Assembly (NCBI GenBank): GCA_902520835.1
Contig: CABYPD010000001.1
Coordinates: forward strand, 162,535 to 226,534
DNA from: an uncultured Bacteroidota bacterium
GTDB lineage: Bacteria; Bacteroidota; Bacteroidia; Flavobacteriales; Flavobacteriaceae
Reading direction: 5' to 3'
DNA: 64,000 nucleotides
Within the stretch, counting starts at the first letter, position 1. Every line of letters starts with the position of its first letter. Under the pieces are notes generated by a model, which saw only the letters and a list, made by a program, of their open reading frames with translations, searched no databases and was not told where the DNA came from. Both the position numbers and the translations under genes were made by a program. Positions 46,189 through 55,446 of the stretch are shown here, piece by piece.

Positions 46189-47484
46189 TTATGAAGTTAA
46201 AACCTTAGAATCAATTTGTGAAAATGCAAATTCTAAATCTCCTTTTAAATCATCTATGTCTTCCAACCCAACTGAAAGCCTAATAAGATCTTTAGTTACA
46301 CCCGTTGTTTCTTGTTGCTCATCATTCAATTGTTGATGAGTTGTACTAGCTGGGTGAATTATCAAAGATTTAGAATCTCCAATATTTGCAAGTAAAGAGA
46401 ATATTTGAGTTTTATCAGCAACTGTCTTAGCACTTTCATAACCACCTTTTACTCCAAAAGTAACAATTCCACTTTGACCATTTGGTAAGTATTTATCGGC
46501 AAGACTTTTATATTTACTACTCTTTAATCCAGGATAATTAACCCAGGTTACTTCTTCCTTCGACTCTAACCATTTGGATAAACTTAAGGCATTTTCACTG
46601 TGTCTCTTCATTCTTACATCCAAAGTTTCTAAGCCTTGCAAAATTTGAAAAGCATTAAATGGGCTAAGGGCTGCTCCCAAATCTCTTAACCCTTCAATTC
46701 TTACTTTTGCAATAAAAGAAGCCTCAGCTAATACATCATGATATACTAACCCGTGATAACCTGCTGATGGCTCTGTAAACTCAGGAAATTTTCCGTTAGA
46801 CCAGTCAAATTTTCCAGCATCAATTATTACACCACCAAGAGCGGTTCCGTTACCATTGATAAATTTTGTTAACGAATGTATAACAATATCAGCACCATGC
46901 TCAATAGGTCTAAGAAGAGCAGGGGTGGCGACTGTATTATCAACTATAAAAGGAACTTTTGCAGCTTTAGCTCTATTTGATATTTCAGATAAATCTAAAA
47001 CATCTAGTTTAGGATTACCTAAAGATTCTGCAAAGAAAGCTCTTGTATTTTCTTGAACAGCTTCAGCAAAATTTTCAGGATTAGAAGGATCGACGAATGT
47101 AGTGGTAATACCTAACCTAGGGAGTGTAACATTCAAAAGATTATACGTTCCACCATATAAACTATTTGAAGCTACAATATGATCACCAGACCTAAGTAAT
47201 GTTAAAAGTGTAGTTGAAATTGCTGCAGTTCCACCTGCTGTAACAACTGCTCCAATTCCACCCTCAAGCGAGGCTAGTCTTTGTTCTAAAACATCATTTG
47301 TTGGATTATTTAACCTGGTATAAATGTAGCCAGGTTCAGCCAAGGCAAAAAGATTTGCAGCATGTTCGGCATTATTAAAAACATATGATGTAGATTGATA
47401 GAGAGGAACAGCTCTTGTTCCCTGTGTTAAGCTTGTATCATGACCTGCATGAAGAGCTTTAGTTGAAAGTTTTTGGTTTCCCAT
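46189..47484 (-). CDS. metY: O-acetylhomoserine sulfhydrylase (aminocarboxypropyltransferase)
   Basis: A 431-residue PLP enzyme of the Cys/Met metabolism family, making homocysteine from O-acetylhomoserine and sulfide. STKALHAGHDTSLTQGTRAVPLYQSTSYVF at the start, YTRLNNPTNDVLEQRLASLEGG, SLYGGTYNLL, FIVDNTVATPALLRPIEHGADIVIHSLTKFINGNGTALGG (PLP lysine in SLTK) and RLSVGLEDIDDL near the end are typical. It is preceded by a SAM-II riboswitch and followed immediately by metX, so direct sulfhydrylation is the likely route to homocysteine. Confidence 0.95.
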   Translation of the reverse strand: MGNQKLSTKALHAGHDTSLTQGTRAVPLYQSTSYVFNNAEHAANLFALAEPGYIYTRLNNPTNDVLEQRLASLEGGIGAVVTAGGTAAISTTLLTLLRSGDHIVASNSLYGGTYNLLNVTLPRLGITTTFVDPSNPENFAEAVQENTRAFFAESLGNPKLDVLDLSEISNRAKAAKVPFIVDNTVATPALLRPIEHGADIVIHSLTKFINGNGTALGGVIIDAGKFDWSNGKFPEFTEPSAGYHGLVYHDVLAEASFIAKVRIEGLRDLGAALSPFNAFQILQGLETLDVRMKRHSENALSLSKWLESKEEVTWVNYPGLKSSKYKSLADKYLPNGQSGIVTFGVKGGYESAKTVADKTQIFSLLANIGDSKSLIIHPASTTHQQLNDEQQETTGVTKDLIRLSVGLEDIDDLKGDLEFAFSQIDSKVLTS

Positions 47485-47506
47485 TGTATTTTAATTTAAT
47501 TTATGA

Positions 47507-47520
47507 GAGGGTGATTTGAC
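47507..47520 (-). promoter_or_regulatory. Possible anti-aptamer strand downstream of the SAM-II riboswitch
   Basis: On the minus strand GTCAAATC (47520-47513) is the exact complement of GATTTGAC (47587-47580) inside the aptamer, and CCTC (47510-47507) is complementary to GAGG (47594-47591), the 5' arm of aptamer helix P1. Together they give 12 pairs with a small internal loop. This fold cannot coexist with the aptamer and would be a natural SAM-free state. It lies 22 nt before the metY start, so translational control is likely; there is no U-tract terminator. Confidence 0.5.
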
Positions 47521-47545
47521 GAAAACTGAACTGGGTGAAAAGCTT

Positions 47546-47596
47546 CTGCTTTAGCACTTTTTTTATGAGGTTGCAATCAGTCAAATCGATCCTCTA
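47546..47596 (-). promoter_or_regulatory. SAM-II riboswitch aptamer upstream of metY-metX
   Basis: The minus-strand RNA reads GAGG, a loop with GATTT and ATTGCAA, then CCTC (P1 GAGG/CCTC), then ATAAAAAAAGTGCTAAAGC. This order, GAUUU...AUUGCAA in the P1 loop, then AUAAA and GCUAAA after P1, matches the SAM-II (SAM-alpha) consensus that I recall, including the spacing of the structurally studied metX riboswitch. It is a compact H-type pseudoknot that binds S-adenosylmethionine and represses. Position directly ahead of metY fits. Confidence 0.8.
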
Positions 47597-47643
47597 TTGA
47601 TTATTTAACAAATTTTGTGAAAAAAAAATTGAAAAAACAAATT

Positions 47644-48672
47644 TTATCTAAAATTTATTGATGTTCCTATTGTTACTACATCGTATTCTTGAAATGTATA
47701 ATCAATAAAGGCATGAAAAAAAAGAAATTTAAATTTAAGTCCAAAATTCTTACTGAGTTCATGTATAGAATAATTAATTTCAACTGGATCAGAAATATTA
47801 ATTGGAAATTTAGTATCAGAGTCACCATCCACTATATATTCTAACTCGAATTCCCCATTAATAGAAAAAGAAGATTTTCCCCCTGAAATGCCAATACCCC
47901 CATAAAACTCAAAAATTTTTAAATCGAAAGAACTTAAAATCTGAAATTTATAATTAGTAATATCAAATTCTGCAATTTGATTAATGCCTCTAAACTTGTT
48001 TGATGATTGAATATCATAATTTATTCTCATAATTGAATAAGCTCCAAAAGCAGTGACATTAAGGGAAGGTAATTTTTTTAAAAAAGTTAAATATTGTAAA
48101 ATATCATGTTTAAATCCAATACCATAGTTAGAGAAGTAAACTCTGTTTCTATTGTACTCCGGTAAATATCTTAACGTAACTTCAGATTTAAAAGGTAAAC
48201 CAATAGAGGCTTGAATTGATGGTGATGAAACAATTCCTAATGGAAGCTGATCTTTAATACCGCCTGGTGAAAAAAATGTTGCTTTAAGTTGCGGATGTAA
48301 ATCACTTTTAGGAATTATAACATTTAGTTCCTCATTTTTTGAATCACCAAATATTGAAGGCAACCTTTTTACTTCAGATTCAATTAAGTTAAAATTTGAA
48401 ATGTCAAAAGATTTCTCACCTTGAGGAACTATAATAGAGTTCAAGGAAATTGTTAAATCAAAGCCCAGCTTCCTATGAACTTTTGCAGTAGAATACCAAC
48501 CAGAATTCATTAAGTAAATTGAACCCTTTAAAGCAGGTTTTAAATATCTCTCAAATAAATTTTGGCTACCTTCTTTGGATCCAAGTAAGAGATTTTCGAG
48601 TCCGTTTTGGGAAAATAAAAAAGGAGAACAGAATAAAAAGATAATTTTGAAAAACCTAAACAGCACATTCAA
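47644..48672 (-). CDS. DUF6588-like outer membrane beta-barrel protein
   Basis: A 342-residue exported protein of unknown function. Signal peptide about residues 1-21 (hydrophobic FFKIIFLFCSPFLFSQ), then a stretch with LYLKPALKGSIYLMNSGWYSTAKVHRKLGFDLTISLNSIIVP and repeating amphipathic strands ending in an aromatic/basic tail (VTIGTSINFR). The GWYSTAKVHRKLGFDL-type region recalls the DUF6588 family of Bacteroidota. A barrel in the outer membrane is inferred from strand pattern. It lies on the same strand after the large barrel protein gene, with an 18-bp gap, and may belong to the same transcript. Confidence 0.7.
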   Translation of the reverse strand: MNVLFRFFKIIFLFCSPFLFSQNGLENLLLGSKEGSQNLFERYLKPALKGSIYLMNSGWYSTAKVHRKLGFDLTISLNSIIVPQGEKSFDISNFNLIESEVKRLPSIFGDSKNEELNVIIPKSDLHPQLKATFFSPGGIKDQLPLGIVSSPSIQASIGLPFKSEVTLRYLPEYNRNRVYFSNYGIGFKHDILQYLTFLKKLPSLNVTAFGAYSIMRINYDIQSSNKFRGINQIAEFDITNYKFQILSSFDLKIFEFYGGIGISGGKSSFSINGEFELEYIVDGDSDTKFPINISDPVEINYSIHELSKNFGLKFKFLFFHAFIDYTFQEYDVVTIGTSINFR

Positions 48673-48690
48673 AATTATAAATAAATTTAC

Positions 48691-51462
48691 TTATTTAAGC
48701 TTACCTCCTCCTCTATTCCCTCTTGGCAATGATGCAGTATCTGTTTTTTTGTTTTCAGATTTTTTACTACCTCCAAATGCAGTCAAATCATATTTTAATT
48801 TAAATAATATGTATCTGGGTTGAATTAAATACATCCTTGTTTGAGAGGATAAGTTTGTAGCAGAGTCTCTGTTAATTGATTGGTCATTCAAAATATTTGT
48901 TAATCCAATACTATATTCCCACTTCGAGCCTTCTTTTTCAAATGATAAATCTGCATCCCAAAATCTAAAGTTATTTAATACTTCATCTTGATTTTTATAA
49001 TAGTTATAACTATACTCTGAATTAAAAACAAAACCTTTACCAAAATAAGCATCAATCCTTACATAAGGTGTTTCTCTATAGAAAATATTCTCTACAGAAC
49101 TAACACTATTGTTGTATTTATTAATATTATATCTATATCCAACTTCTATGTTTGGTTTATCTCTAAAATTTGTTGCTAAACTAATTGTATAATTTTGGCC
49201 TAAATTCTCAGTCTTACTTATTTGATTATTAACAATGTTATTGAATTCACTAAAGTTATAATTTACACCAATCTCACCTTTTAGATTTTTAGTTCTTTTA
49301 TCAATACGACCATATAAAGAATATGATTCTCTTGGAAAACTTGAGTTGACTGGCTTTCTAACTTGGTTTACACCAACCAAAGTTGTTCTAGATTGAATTG
49401 AATTTGATCTTTTTGAATAATTAGCTCCAGCAAAAACATTTGTAAATGTAAATTGATTGATACTTCTATAATTAAGATTGTAGTTAATAACCTTAGAAGT
49501 TTCTAGTTCAGGCTCGCCCTGAAATAAGCTGTTGTAGCTGTTAAAAACATAAGCCTTAGCAAGATTATTCACATCAGTAAATTGAGTTGTTTCTCTATAA
49601 GTTAATCTTAAACTTTCTGTTTTTTTAAATTGTAAATTCAATCTAAAATCTGGTCTTATATCACTAATTTTTGATTCAAAATAATCACCATATTGATTAT
49701 TGTTTGTATTGTACGAGTGCAAAGTTAAACCAGGATCAAATGTGAAAATACCAGTCTTTAATCTATACTTAAGTGCAATATATGTGTCTGTGAAATTAAA
49801 ATCAACATCATTAACATAAGCTTGATCACTAAAATTTTTGATTTGACCACTATCCAAAGTTTGAAAAAAATCAGAAGCATAAATTTGATTGACATCGGTT
49901 ATTCCAAGGGTGATATTAATATTGGATTGATCATTAATCAAATAATAATAGTCGAATTTAGTCTCAAATTTCTTTGTATTTATATTCCTAGTTTGAGTTG
50001 TATTAAAATTTGATTGATTTGAGTCGAAATTTATCAAACTCGAAAAAGGATTAAATTCCCTAATAGATTTACCAATTGGATCTTCTTCTTGATCTAAGTG
50101 TTGAGCTTCAAGTGAAAAAATATTTTTTTCACCAGCGGTATAATATAATTTTAACTCTTGATTTAAAGAGTATGGTGTTTGAACTCTTCCAATATCAAGT
50201 GTTTCATTAACACGATTCAATCCTCTTCCATACATTGAAGTAAGATCAGTATTTTCATCTTGATTACTCTGATTTAATAATATATTATATTCTAGTTGTA
50301 AAATATCGCTTGGTTCATATTCCAGTGAAAATTTATACAACTCTAGTTCATTTTTTTGAAGAACATTTCTACCAGTGTTTTCAACTACATTATTAGTAAA
50401 ATATGTTCTGCTAATATTCTCTTCAATCTCATTTATGTTTGAAGAGAAAATAGTAAAACCACTAATTTCTAATCCTTTTTCATTTGATACAGAAAAATTA
50501 GTTGCAAGTAATTCAGACTCAATTGATTTAGCTCTATTGTTTTGTAAATTACTAATTCCACCTATATCTGAGCTAATATTAATAGATGTCCCAGTTCTAG
50601 CATTTAAATTATTAAATCCACCTCCAAATCTGTAAAAATCTCTTCTTGAAAGTGGTGGTTGTCCAATATCATTTGAATTTCCAATTACTGAAAAATTAAA
50701 ATTTTTTGAGTAATAAAATACTTTAGGCGCTATTAAATGAATATTATCTGGCCCTGTACCAGCGGTTATCTCTCCAAACCAAAATTTATCTTGACCATCT
50801 TTTAACCTAATATTTAGTGCAAAATTATCTTCATTATTTGTTACATCTCTTAGCTGATTGTTTTCAGTAAAATTTCTTAAAACTTCTACTTTACCAACTG
50901 CCTTAGCTGGTAAATTTTGAGTTGCCAATTTTGAGTCACCATCAAAAAAATCTTTTCCTTCAATTTGAACTTTTCTAACCACCTGTCCTTCAACCTCAAT
51001 CTCACCATCATCATTAACTTCTATACCAGGCATATTTTTAAGAACATCAGCAAGTTTTTTTTCTGTTCCAGTATTGAAGGCATCTGCACTGTAAACAATT
51101 GTATCACCTTTAATAGTTACAGGCATTTCGTATACAATTTCGACTTCATCAAGAGCTTCGGCCTGTTCCTCTAAAGCAAAATTTCTTGTAACATCTTGAT
51201 TTAAAGTTAAATTAAACTCAACAGGTGTAAAACCAATAAATGTAACTTTAATATTAAATTCCGTTTCATTTTTTAGATTCAGGCTATAAAAACCATTTTC
51301 ATTGGAAATACCAAAACCATCTAATACATTAGTTTCGTTATTAACAGCAATGATATTAGCTCCCATAATTGAATTTCCATCAATGTCTGTTATTTTTCCA
51401 CTAATACTGGATTGGGAATATATAAAAAGTGGAAATAATACTAGTAAAAATAATTTTTTCAT
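48691..51462 (-). CDS. Large outer-membrane beta-barrel protein with carboxypeptidase-regulatory-like N-domain
   Basis: About 923 residues from the preferred start MKKLFLLVLF (51462); a longer start at 51486 would add 8 residues and overlap the GLPGLI gene. A signal peptide is followed by a carboxypeptidase D regulatory-like beta sandwich (about 15-95, GKITDIDGNSIMGANIIAVN), a plug-like region (about 110-215, with VKGDTIVYSADAFNTG-type motif and LKNMPGIEVNDDGEIEVEGQVVRKVQIEGKDFF) and a long barrel to about 900. It belongs to the TonB-dependent-receptor-like outer-membrane family of Bacteroidota; no clear TonB box is seen. It ends in an unusual polar tail, ASLPRGNRGGGKLK. The ligand is unknown; it is paired with a GLPGLI gene. 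Confidence 0.82.
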   Translation of the reverse strand: MKKLFLLVLFPLFIYSQSSISGKITDIDGNSIMGANIIAVNNETNVLDGFGISNENGFYSLNLKNETEFNIKVTFIGFTPVEFNLTLNQDVTRNFALEEQAEALDEVEIVYEMPVTIKGDTIVYSADAFNTGTEKKLADVLKNMPGIEVNDDGEIEVEGQVVRKVQIEGKDFFDGDSKLATQNLPAKAVGKVEVLRNFTENNQLRDVTNNEDNFALNIRLKDGQDKFWFGEITAGTGPDNIHLIAPKVFYYSKNFNFSVIGNSNDIGQPPLSRRDFYRFGGGFNNLNARTGTSINISSDIGGISNLQNNRAKSIESELLATNFSVSNEKGLEISGFTIFSSNINEIEENISRTYFTNNVVENTGRNVLQKNELELYKFSLEYEPSDILQLEYNILLNQSNQDENTDLTSMYGRGLNRVNETLDIGRVQTPYSLNQELKLYYTAGEKNIFSLEAQHLDQEEDPIGKSIREFNPFSSLINFDSNQSNFNTTQTRNINTKKFETKFDYYYLINDQSNINITLGITDVNQIYASDFFQTLDSGQIKNFSDQAYVNDVDFNFTDTYIALKYRLKTGIFTFDPGLTLHSYNTNNNQYGDYFESKISDIRPDFRLNLQFKKTESLRLTYRETTQFTDVNNLAKAYVFNSYNSLFQGEPELETSKVINYNLNYRSINQFTFTNVFAGANYSKRSNSIQSRTTLVGVNQVRKPVNSSFPRESYSLYGRIDKRTKNLKGEIGVNYNFSEFNNIVNNQISKTENLGQNYTISLATNFRDKPNIEVGYRYNINKYNNSVSSVENIFYRETPYVRIDAYFGKGFVFNSEYSYNYYKNQDEVLNNFRFWDADLSFEKEGSKWEYSIGLTNILNDQSINRDSATNLSSQTRMYLIQPRYILFKLKYDLTAFGGSKKSENKKTDTASLPRGNRGGGKLK

Positions 51463-51472
51463 CAATGTTATA

Positions 51473-52288
51473 TTAATTTCTAGCAAATGATCGATTACCT
51501 CCAGATCTTCTCATTTTTTGCCACATCTCTCTTGCTTCTTGTCTTTTTTGGTCTTGTAAAACAATAAAATCATTATTACTAATAACTTTTCCTCTTTTTG
51601 GTCTTTTGATTTTTGATTTTTCACTAGGGTTCATTACAATTTTTGTACACAAAATCGTAGTATTATTATCATTAACTTCCAAGATCAATCCAGGAAGACC
51701 CTGATACCATGATGGTCCAGTAGAAACAGGAATATCAGGCGTAAACCAAGCAGAAACTTCTACCATCTTGGTTTTAATATTATTTTGATTTTGATTTTGA
51801 GAACCAAAGCTAAATACTCTTTCCTGTACTTCCTTTTGATAGGTGGCTTTGAAACAAGTATATTGTCCAATTTTTTTTGATTCGCCAGTCATTTTCCATT
51901 TAGAACTTTCAAGAGGATCTGTTATAAGAAAAAACTTACCCATCATTTCTGTTTCATTTATAGCAATTTTTTCTTGTAAATTTTTATATAATTTTCCAAT
52001 ATTATCACCAATATAAGTTGCCATCCAGTTATATCCGCCAGATTCACCAATATCAATTTTTTCTTTTTCAGAATAGGATGATTCAGTTGAAGTGAATTCA
52101 AGAACATAATTTTTCTCAGTATTCTTCTTAAGCATTTCCTCCATGTATCCCCTACGGCTTGCAAATCTGGGATTATCCATCCAAGATTTATCAATGTTAA
52201 TTTTTGACATATAAAAAGCTTTTCCTTGAAATTCTTGAGAAAAACTCAGTGAAGAAATAAATATTAATAATAAAAATAATTTTTTCAT
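51473..52288 (-). CDS. GLPGLI family protein
   Basis: A 271-residue exported protein carrying the naming motif in WYQGLPGLILEVND (about residue 185). Signal peptide about 1-17 (LFLLLIFISSLSFSQ). The family is found in Bacteroidota, has unknown function, and is usually next to a TonB-dependent-like barrel gene, as here. The C-terminus is rich in Arg and Gly (MRRSGGNRSFARN), similar in style to the tail of the neighbouring barrel protein. It is the first gene of the unit and has a good promoter (52354-52385). Confidence 0.88.
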   Translation of the reverse strand: MKKLFLLLIFISSLSFSQEFQGKAFYMSKINIDKSWMDNPRFASRRGYMEEMLKKNTEKNYVLEFTSTESSYSEKEKIDIGESGGYNWMATYIGDNIGKLYKNLQEKIAINETEMMGKFFLITDPLESSKWKMTGESKKIGQYTCFKATYQKEVQERVFSFGSQNQNQNNIKTKMVEVSAWFTPDIPVSTGPSWYQGLPGLILEVNDNNTTILCTKIVMNPSEKSKIKRPKRGKVISNNDFIVLQDQKRQEAREMWQKMRRSGGNRSFARN

Positions 52289-52337
52289 ATTGATTACTTA
52301 TAGTTATAGACTTAGTTAGTTATAAAAAGTTTAATTT

Positions 52338-52359
52338 TTTTTGAAAAATTTTTCAAAAA
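52338..52359. repeat. 22-bp perfect palindrome in the GLPGLI/deoxynucleoside kinase divergent gap
   Basis: TTTTTGAAAAA is followed directly by its complement TTTTTCAAAAA, giving an uninterrupted palindrome. It overlaps the -7 box of the GLPGLI promoter and its downstream edge. Low complexity makes chance occurrence more likely, but the symmetry and place suggest a candidate protein-binding site. Confidence 0.45.
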
Positions 52360-52385
52360 TATCATACTTTAGACTAAGTATCAAA
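52354..52385 (-). promoter_or_regulatory. Promoter of the GLPGLI-barrel operon with an internal dyad
   Basis: On the minus strand TTTG (52385-52382) and TATTTTTG (52361-52354) are 20 bp apart, a full Bacteroidota promoter. The spacer itself contains a symmetric site, ATACTT and AAGTAT separated by 6 bp (52364-52381), filling 18 of 20 bp. The GLPGLI ATG lies 65 nt downstream, the longest leader in this window apart from the RNA switches. Confidence 0.65.
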
Positions 52386-52389
52386 AACC

Positions 52390-52995
52390 ATGCATATAGC
52401 TATAGCAGGAAATATCGGAGCTGGAAAAACTACCTTAACTGAGATGCTTGCTAAGCATTATAATTGGGAGCCCCACTATGAAGATGTATTAAAAAATCCT
52501 TATTTGGATGATTTCTATGAAAAGATGGAAAGATGGTCATTCAACCTTCAAGTATATTTCTTAAACAGTAGATTTAACCAGATGCTTGAATGCTCAAATA
52601 ATGGAAAAAATACAATTCAAGATAGGACTATATATGAAGACGCTTATATATTTGCTCCAAATTTACAATCAATGGGATTGATGACTAATCGAGATTTTAA
52701 AAATTATCAATCAATTTTCAATACGCTTAACTCATTTGTTAAGGATCCTGACCTACTAATATATTTAAGAAGCGGTATCCCTAACCTTGTAGATCAAATA
52801 CATAAAAGAGGAAGGGAGTATGAAAACTCTATTAGCATTGAGTATCTAAGTAGACTAAATGAAAGATATGAAGCCTGGATTCAAAGCTATGATAAAAGCA
52901 ACCTACTTATAATTGAGGTTGATAACATTGATTTTGTTGAAAATAATAAAGATTTTTCCCTGATAACTAAAAAAATAGATTCTAAACTCTCATAA
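52390..52995 (+). CDS. Deoxynucleoside kinase
   Basis: A 201-residue kinase that phosphorylates deoxyribonucleosides to monophosphates in nucleotide salvage. The P-loop is IAGNIGAGKTTLTEML (residues 4-19), EDVLKNPYLDDFYEKMERWSFNLQVYFL is the substrate-binding segment with Glu and Trp, DRTIYEDAYIF (DR(S/T) motif) and the lid-like RGREYENSISIEYL follow. Base specificity is not clear. It stands alone on the plus strand between the divergent GLPGLI gene and the convergent hppA (9-bp gap between stops). Confidence 0.88.
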   Translation: MHIAIAGNIGAGKTTLTEMLAKHYNWEPHYEDVLKNPYLDDFYEKMERWSFNLQVYFLNSRFNQMLECSNNGKNTIQDRTIYEDAYIFAPNLQSMGLMTNRDFKNYQSIFNTLNSFVKDPDLLIYLRSGIPNLVDQIHKRGREYENSISIEYLSRLNERYEAWIQSYDKSNLLIIEVDNIDFVENNKDFSLITKKIDSKLS

Positions 52996-53004
52996 AGAAT
53001 CGAT

Positions 53005-55413
53005 TTACTCATTTTGAGAAATCATTTCTAATACCGAGCTGGAATGTTGCTCACCTGAAATTTCAGCAGCTTTCAATAACAATTCAGCTTTTGAACCATA
53101 ACATTTTTCAGTGTTCTCAGTAACAAGTCCATTCTCTTCAACTCTAGTGAAAACTGTTAAAGAGCTTTCGTCAGGATTTTCACTATTAACTTCAATAAAC
53201 ATCTTTTTTTCAATAAGTTCTTTATCAATTTCAACTTTATCAGCAACAGTTGATCCGTGATCACCAAGAATTGGAGCAATAACTAATCCAACTAAACAAG
53301 TTAACTTAATTAAAATATTCATTGAAGGACCAGAAGTGTCTTTAAAAGGATCTCCAACAGTATCACCTGTAACAGCAGCTTTGTGAGCATCAGAACCTTT
53401 CTTTTCAATTTTTCCATTAATTTCAACACCAGCCTCAAATGATTTTTTTGCATTATCCCACGCACCGCCTGCATTATTCTGGAAAATTGCCCATAGGACA
53501 CCTGAAACAGCAACTCCAGCCATATAGCTTCCAAGAGCCTCGGGTCCAATTAAAAATCCAATAATAACAGGAGTTATAATTGTAATTAAACCTGGTAAAA
53601 GCATTTCCTTCAATGCTGCATTTGTAGATATTTCAACACATTTTTCATAATCTGGTTTAGCTTTTCCTTCTAGAATACCAGGTATTTCTTTAAACTGTCT
53701 CCTAACTTCCTCAACCATTTTCATTGCAGCTTTTCCAACAGATTCCATTGCCAATGCAGAAAAAATTACTGGGATCATTCCTCCAATGAATAAAGCAGCT
53801 AATACATCAGCCTTAAATATGTTAATACCATCAATTCCAGTAAAAGTGACATAAGCTGCAAATAAAGCAAGAGCCGTTAGAGCTGCAGAAGCAATAGCAA
53901 AACCTTTTCCAGTAGCAGCAGTCGTATTACCAACAGAATCAAGGATATCAGTTCTTTCTCTGACTTCTTTAGGAAGCTCGCTCATTTCAGCAACTCCACC
54001 AGCATTGTCAGAAATTGGACCAAACGCATCAATTGCAAGTTGCATAGCAGTAGTAGCCATCATAGCAGATGCTGCAATTGCGACACCGTAAAATCCACCT
54101 AAAACGTAAGAACCCCATATTGCAAGCGCAAATAAAATAACAGACGAGAAAGTTGATTTCATTCCAGTTGCTAAACCAGCAATTATGTTAGTTGCTGCAC
54201 CTGTAGATGAATTTCTTACAATATTTAAAACTGGTTTTTTTCCCAATGCGGTGTAATATTCAGTAAATAGAGATATTAAAAAACCAACAGCTAAACCTAC
54301 AATTGTTGATAAAAATATATTTAAGCTAGGAACATCCTTTGTTCCCTCTCCAAAGAACTTCATTCCAGTTATTGTATCTGGCAACAACCAATCTATTAAG
54401 AACCAACATGAAACTAAAGTAATTATAATAGACATTAAATTACCAGTATTTAGAGATGATTGTACTTGAGCTTCCTTTGCATCATTATTTTTAATTTTAA
54501 TAAACAATGTCCCAATAATTGATGCAATTATTCCTACTCCTGCTATAAAAAGTGGAAGAAGTATTGGACCCATCCCATCAAAAGCGTCATTGAATTGTTG
54601 AGAAGCAGCATCAGACATATCTTTAATAATGTAATTTCCTAGAACCATTGATGCAAGAACAGTAGCTACATAACTACCAAAAAGGTCAGCTCCCATACCA
54701 GCTACATCACCGACATTATCCCCAACATTGTCAGCTATAGTTGCTGGATTTCTTGGATCATCTTCAGGAATTCCGGCTTCAACTTTTCCAACAAGATCTG
54801 CCCCAACATCAGCTGCTTTGGTATATATACCTCCACCTACTCTTGCAAAAAGAGCAATTGATTCAGCACCGAGTGAAAAACCTGCTAAAGCTTCAAGCAC
54901 AATAGTCATTTCATTATAAAAGTCTCCTCCATCACTGATGAAGTAGTTAATAAAAAACATAAAGAATAAGCTCAAACCAAAAACAGCCAAACCAGCTACA
55001 CCAAGACCCATAACTGTCCCTCCACCAAATGCTACATTTAAAGCTTTGGGTAAACTTGTTATAGCAGCTTGAGTAGTTCTTGAATTGGCATCTGTAGCTA
55101 TTCGCATACCAATATTACCTGCTAATCCAGAAAAAAATGCACCTACAATAAAAGCTGGAATTATTAACCAACTTGTAGTTTCAACCATTGTTGAAATAAC
55201 AAATAATGCAATTGATGCTCCAAAAACAAAAAATAGAAGCAACTTATATTCAGCATTGAGAAATGCTAAAGCACCATTTTTTATAGCAGCACTTATTGAA
55301 ACCATTTTTTCATTTCCTGGATCTTGTTTTTTAACCCATTTGGCTTTGAAAAACATATAAATTAAACCCAAAATTGAAAGGGCTATTGGAATAAATATCG
55401 GATCGAAATTCAT
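53005..55413 (-). CDS. hppA: Membrane-bound ion-translocating pyrophosphatase
   Basis: An 802-residue integral membrane pyrophosphatase with about 16 transmembrane helices that pumps H+ and/or Na+ using PPi. The substrate motif is [36 protein letters not shown], and further acidic motifs are DNAGGVAEM and [28 protein letters not shown] carries Ala at the position that marks potassium-dependent enzymes. Na+ or H+ specificity cannot be read safely by eye. The protein has an extra C-terminal stretch of about 75 residues after the last helix ([15 protein letters not shown]...), with an acidic character. It lies 33 bp downstream of pdhB on the same strand. Confidence 0.95.
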   Translation of the reverse strand: MNFDPIFIPIALSILGLIYMFFKAKWVKKQDPGNEKMVSISAAIKNGALAFLNAEYKLLLFFVFGASIALFVISTMVETTSWLIIPAFIVGAFFSGLAGNIGMRIATDANSRTTQAAITSLPKALNVAFGGGTVMGLGVAGLAVFGLSLFFMFFINYFISDGGDFYNEMTIVLEALAGFSLGAESIALFARVGGGIYTKAADVGADLVGKVEAGIPEDDPRNPATIADNVGDNVGDVAGMGADLFGSYVATVLASMVLGNYIIKDMSDAASQQFNDAFDGMGPILLPLFIAGVGIIASIIGTLFIKIKNNDAKEAQVQSSLNTGNLMSIIITLVSCWFLIDWLLPDTITGMKFFGEGTKDVPSLNIFLSTIVGLAVGFLISLFTEYYTALGKKPVLNIVRNSSTGAATNIIAGLATGMKSTFSSVILFALAIWGSYVLGGFYGVAIAASAMMATTAMQLAIDAFGPISDNAGGVAEMSELPKEVRERTDILDSVGNTTAATGKGFAIASAALTALALFAAYVTFTGIDGINIFKADVLAALFIGGMIPVIFSALAMESVGKAAMKMVEEVRRQFKEIPGILEGKAKPDYEKCVEISTNAALKEMLLPGLITIITPVIIGFLIGPEALGSYMAGVAVSGVLWAIFQNNAGGAWDNAKKSFEAGVEINGKIEKKGSDAHKAAVTGDTVGDPFKDTSGPSMNILIKLTCLVGLVIAPILGDHGSTVADKVEIDKELIEKKMFIEVNSENPDESSLTVFTRVEENGLVTENTEKCYGSKAELLLKAAEISGEQHSSSVLEMISQNE

Positions 55414-55446
55414 AATATATTTTTTTGAGGATTCAAAAATAGAAAT

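Noticed and set aside
53005..55413. Long open frames antisense to hppA, pdhB, rpoD, ftsA, metY and other genes
   Set aside because: They lie wholly inside well-supported genes on the other strand, have no family features and reflect codon composition.
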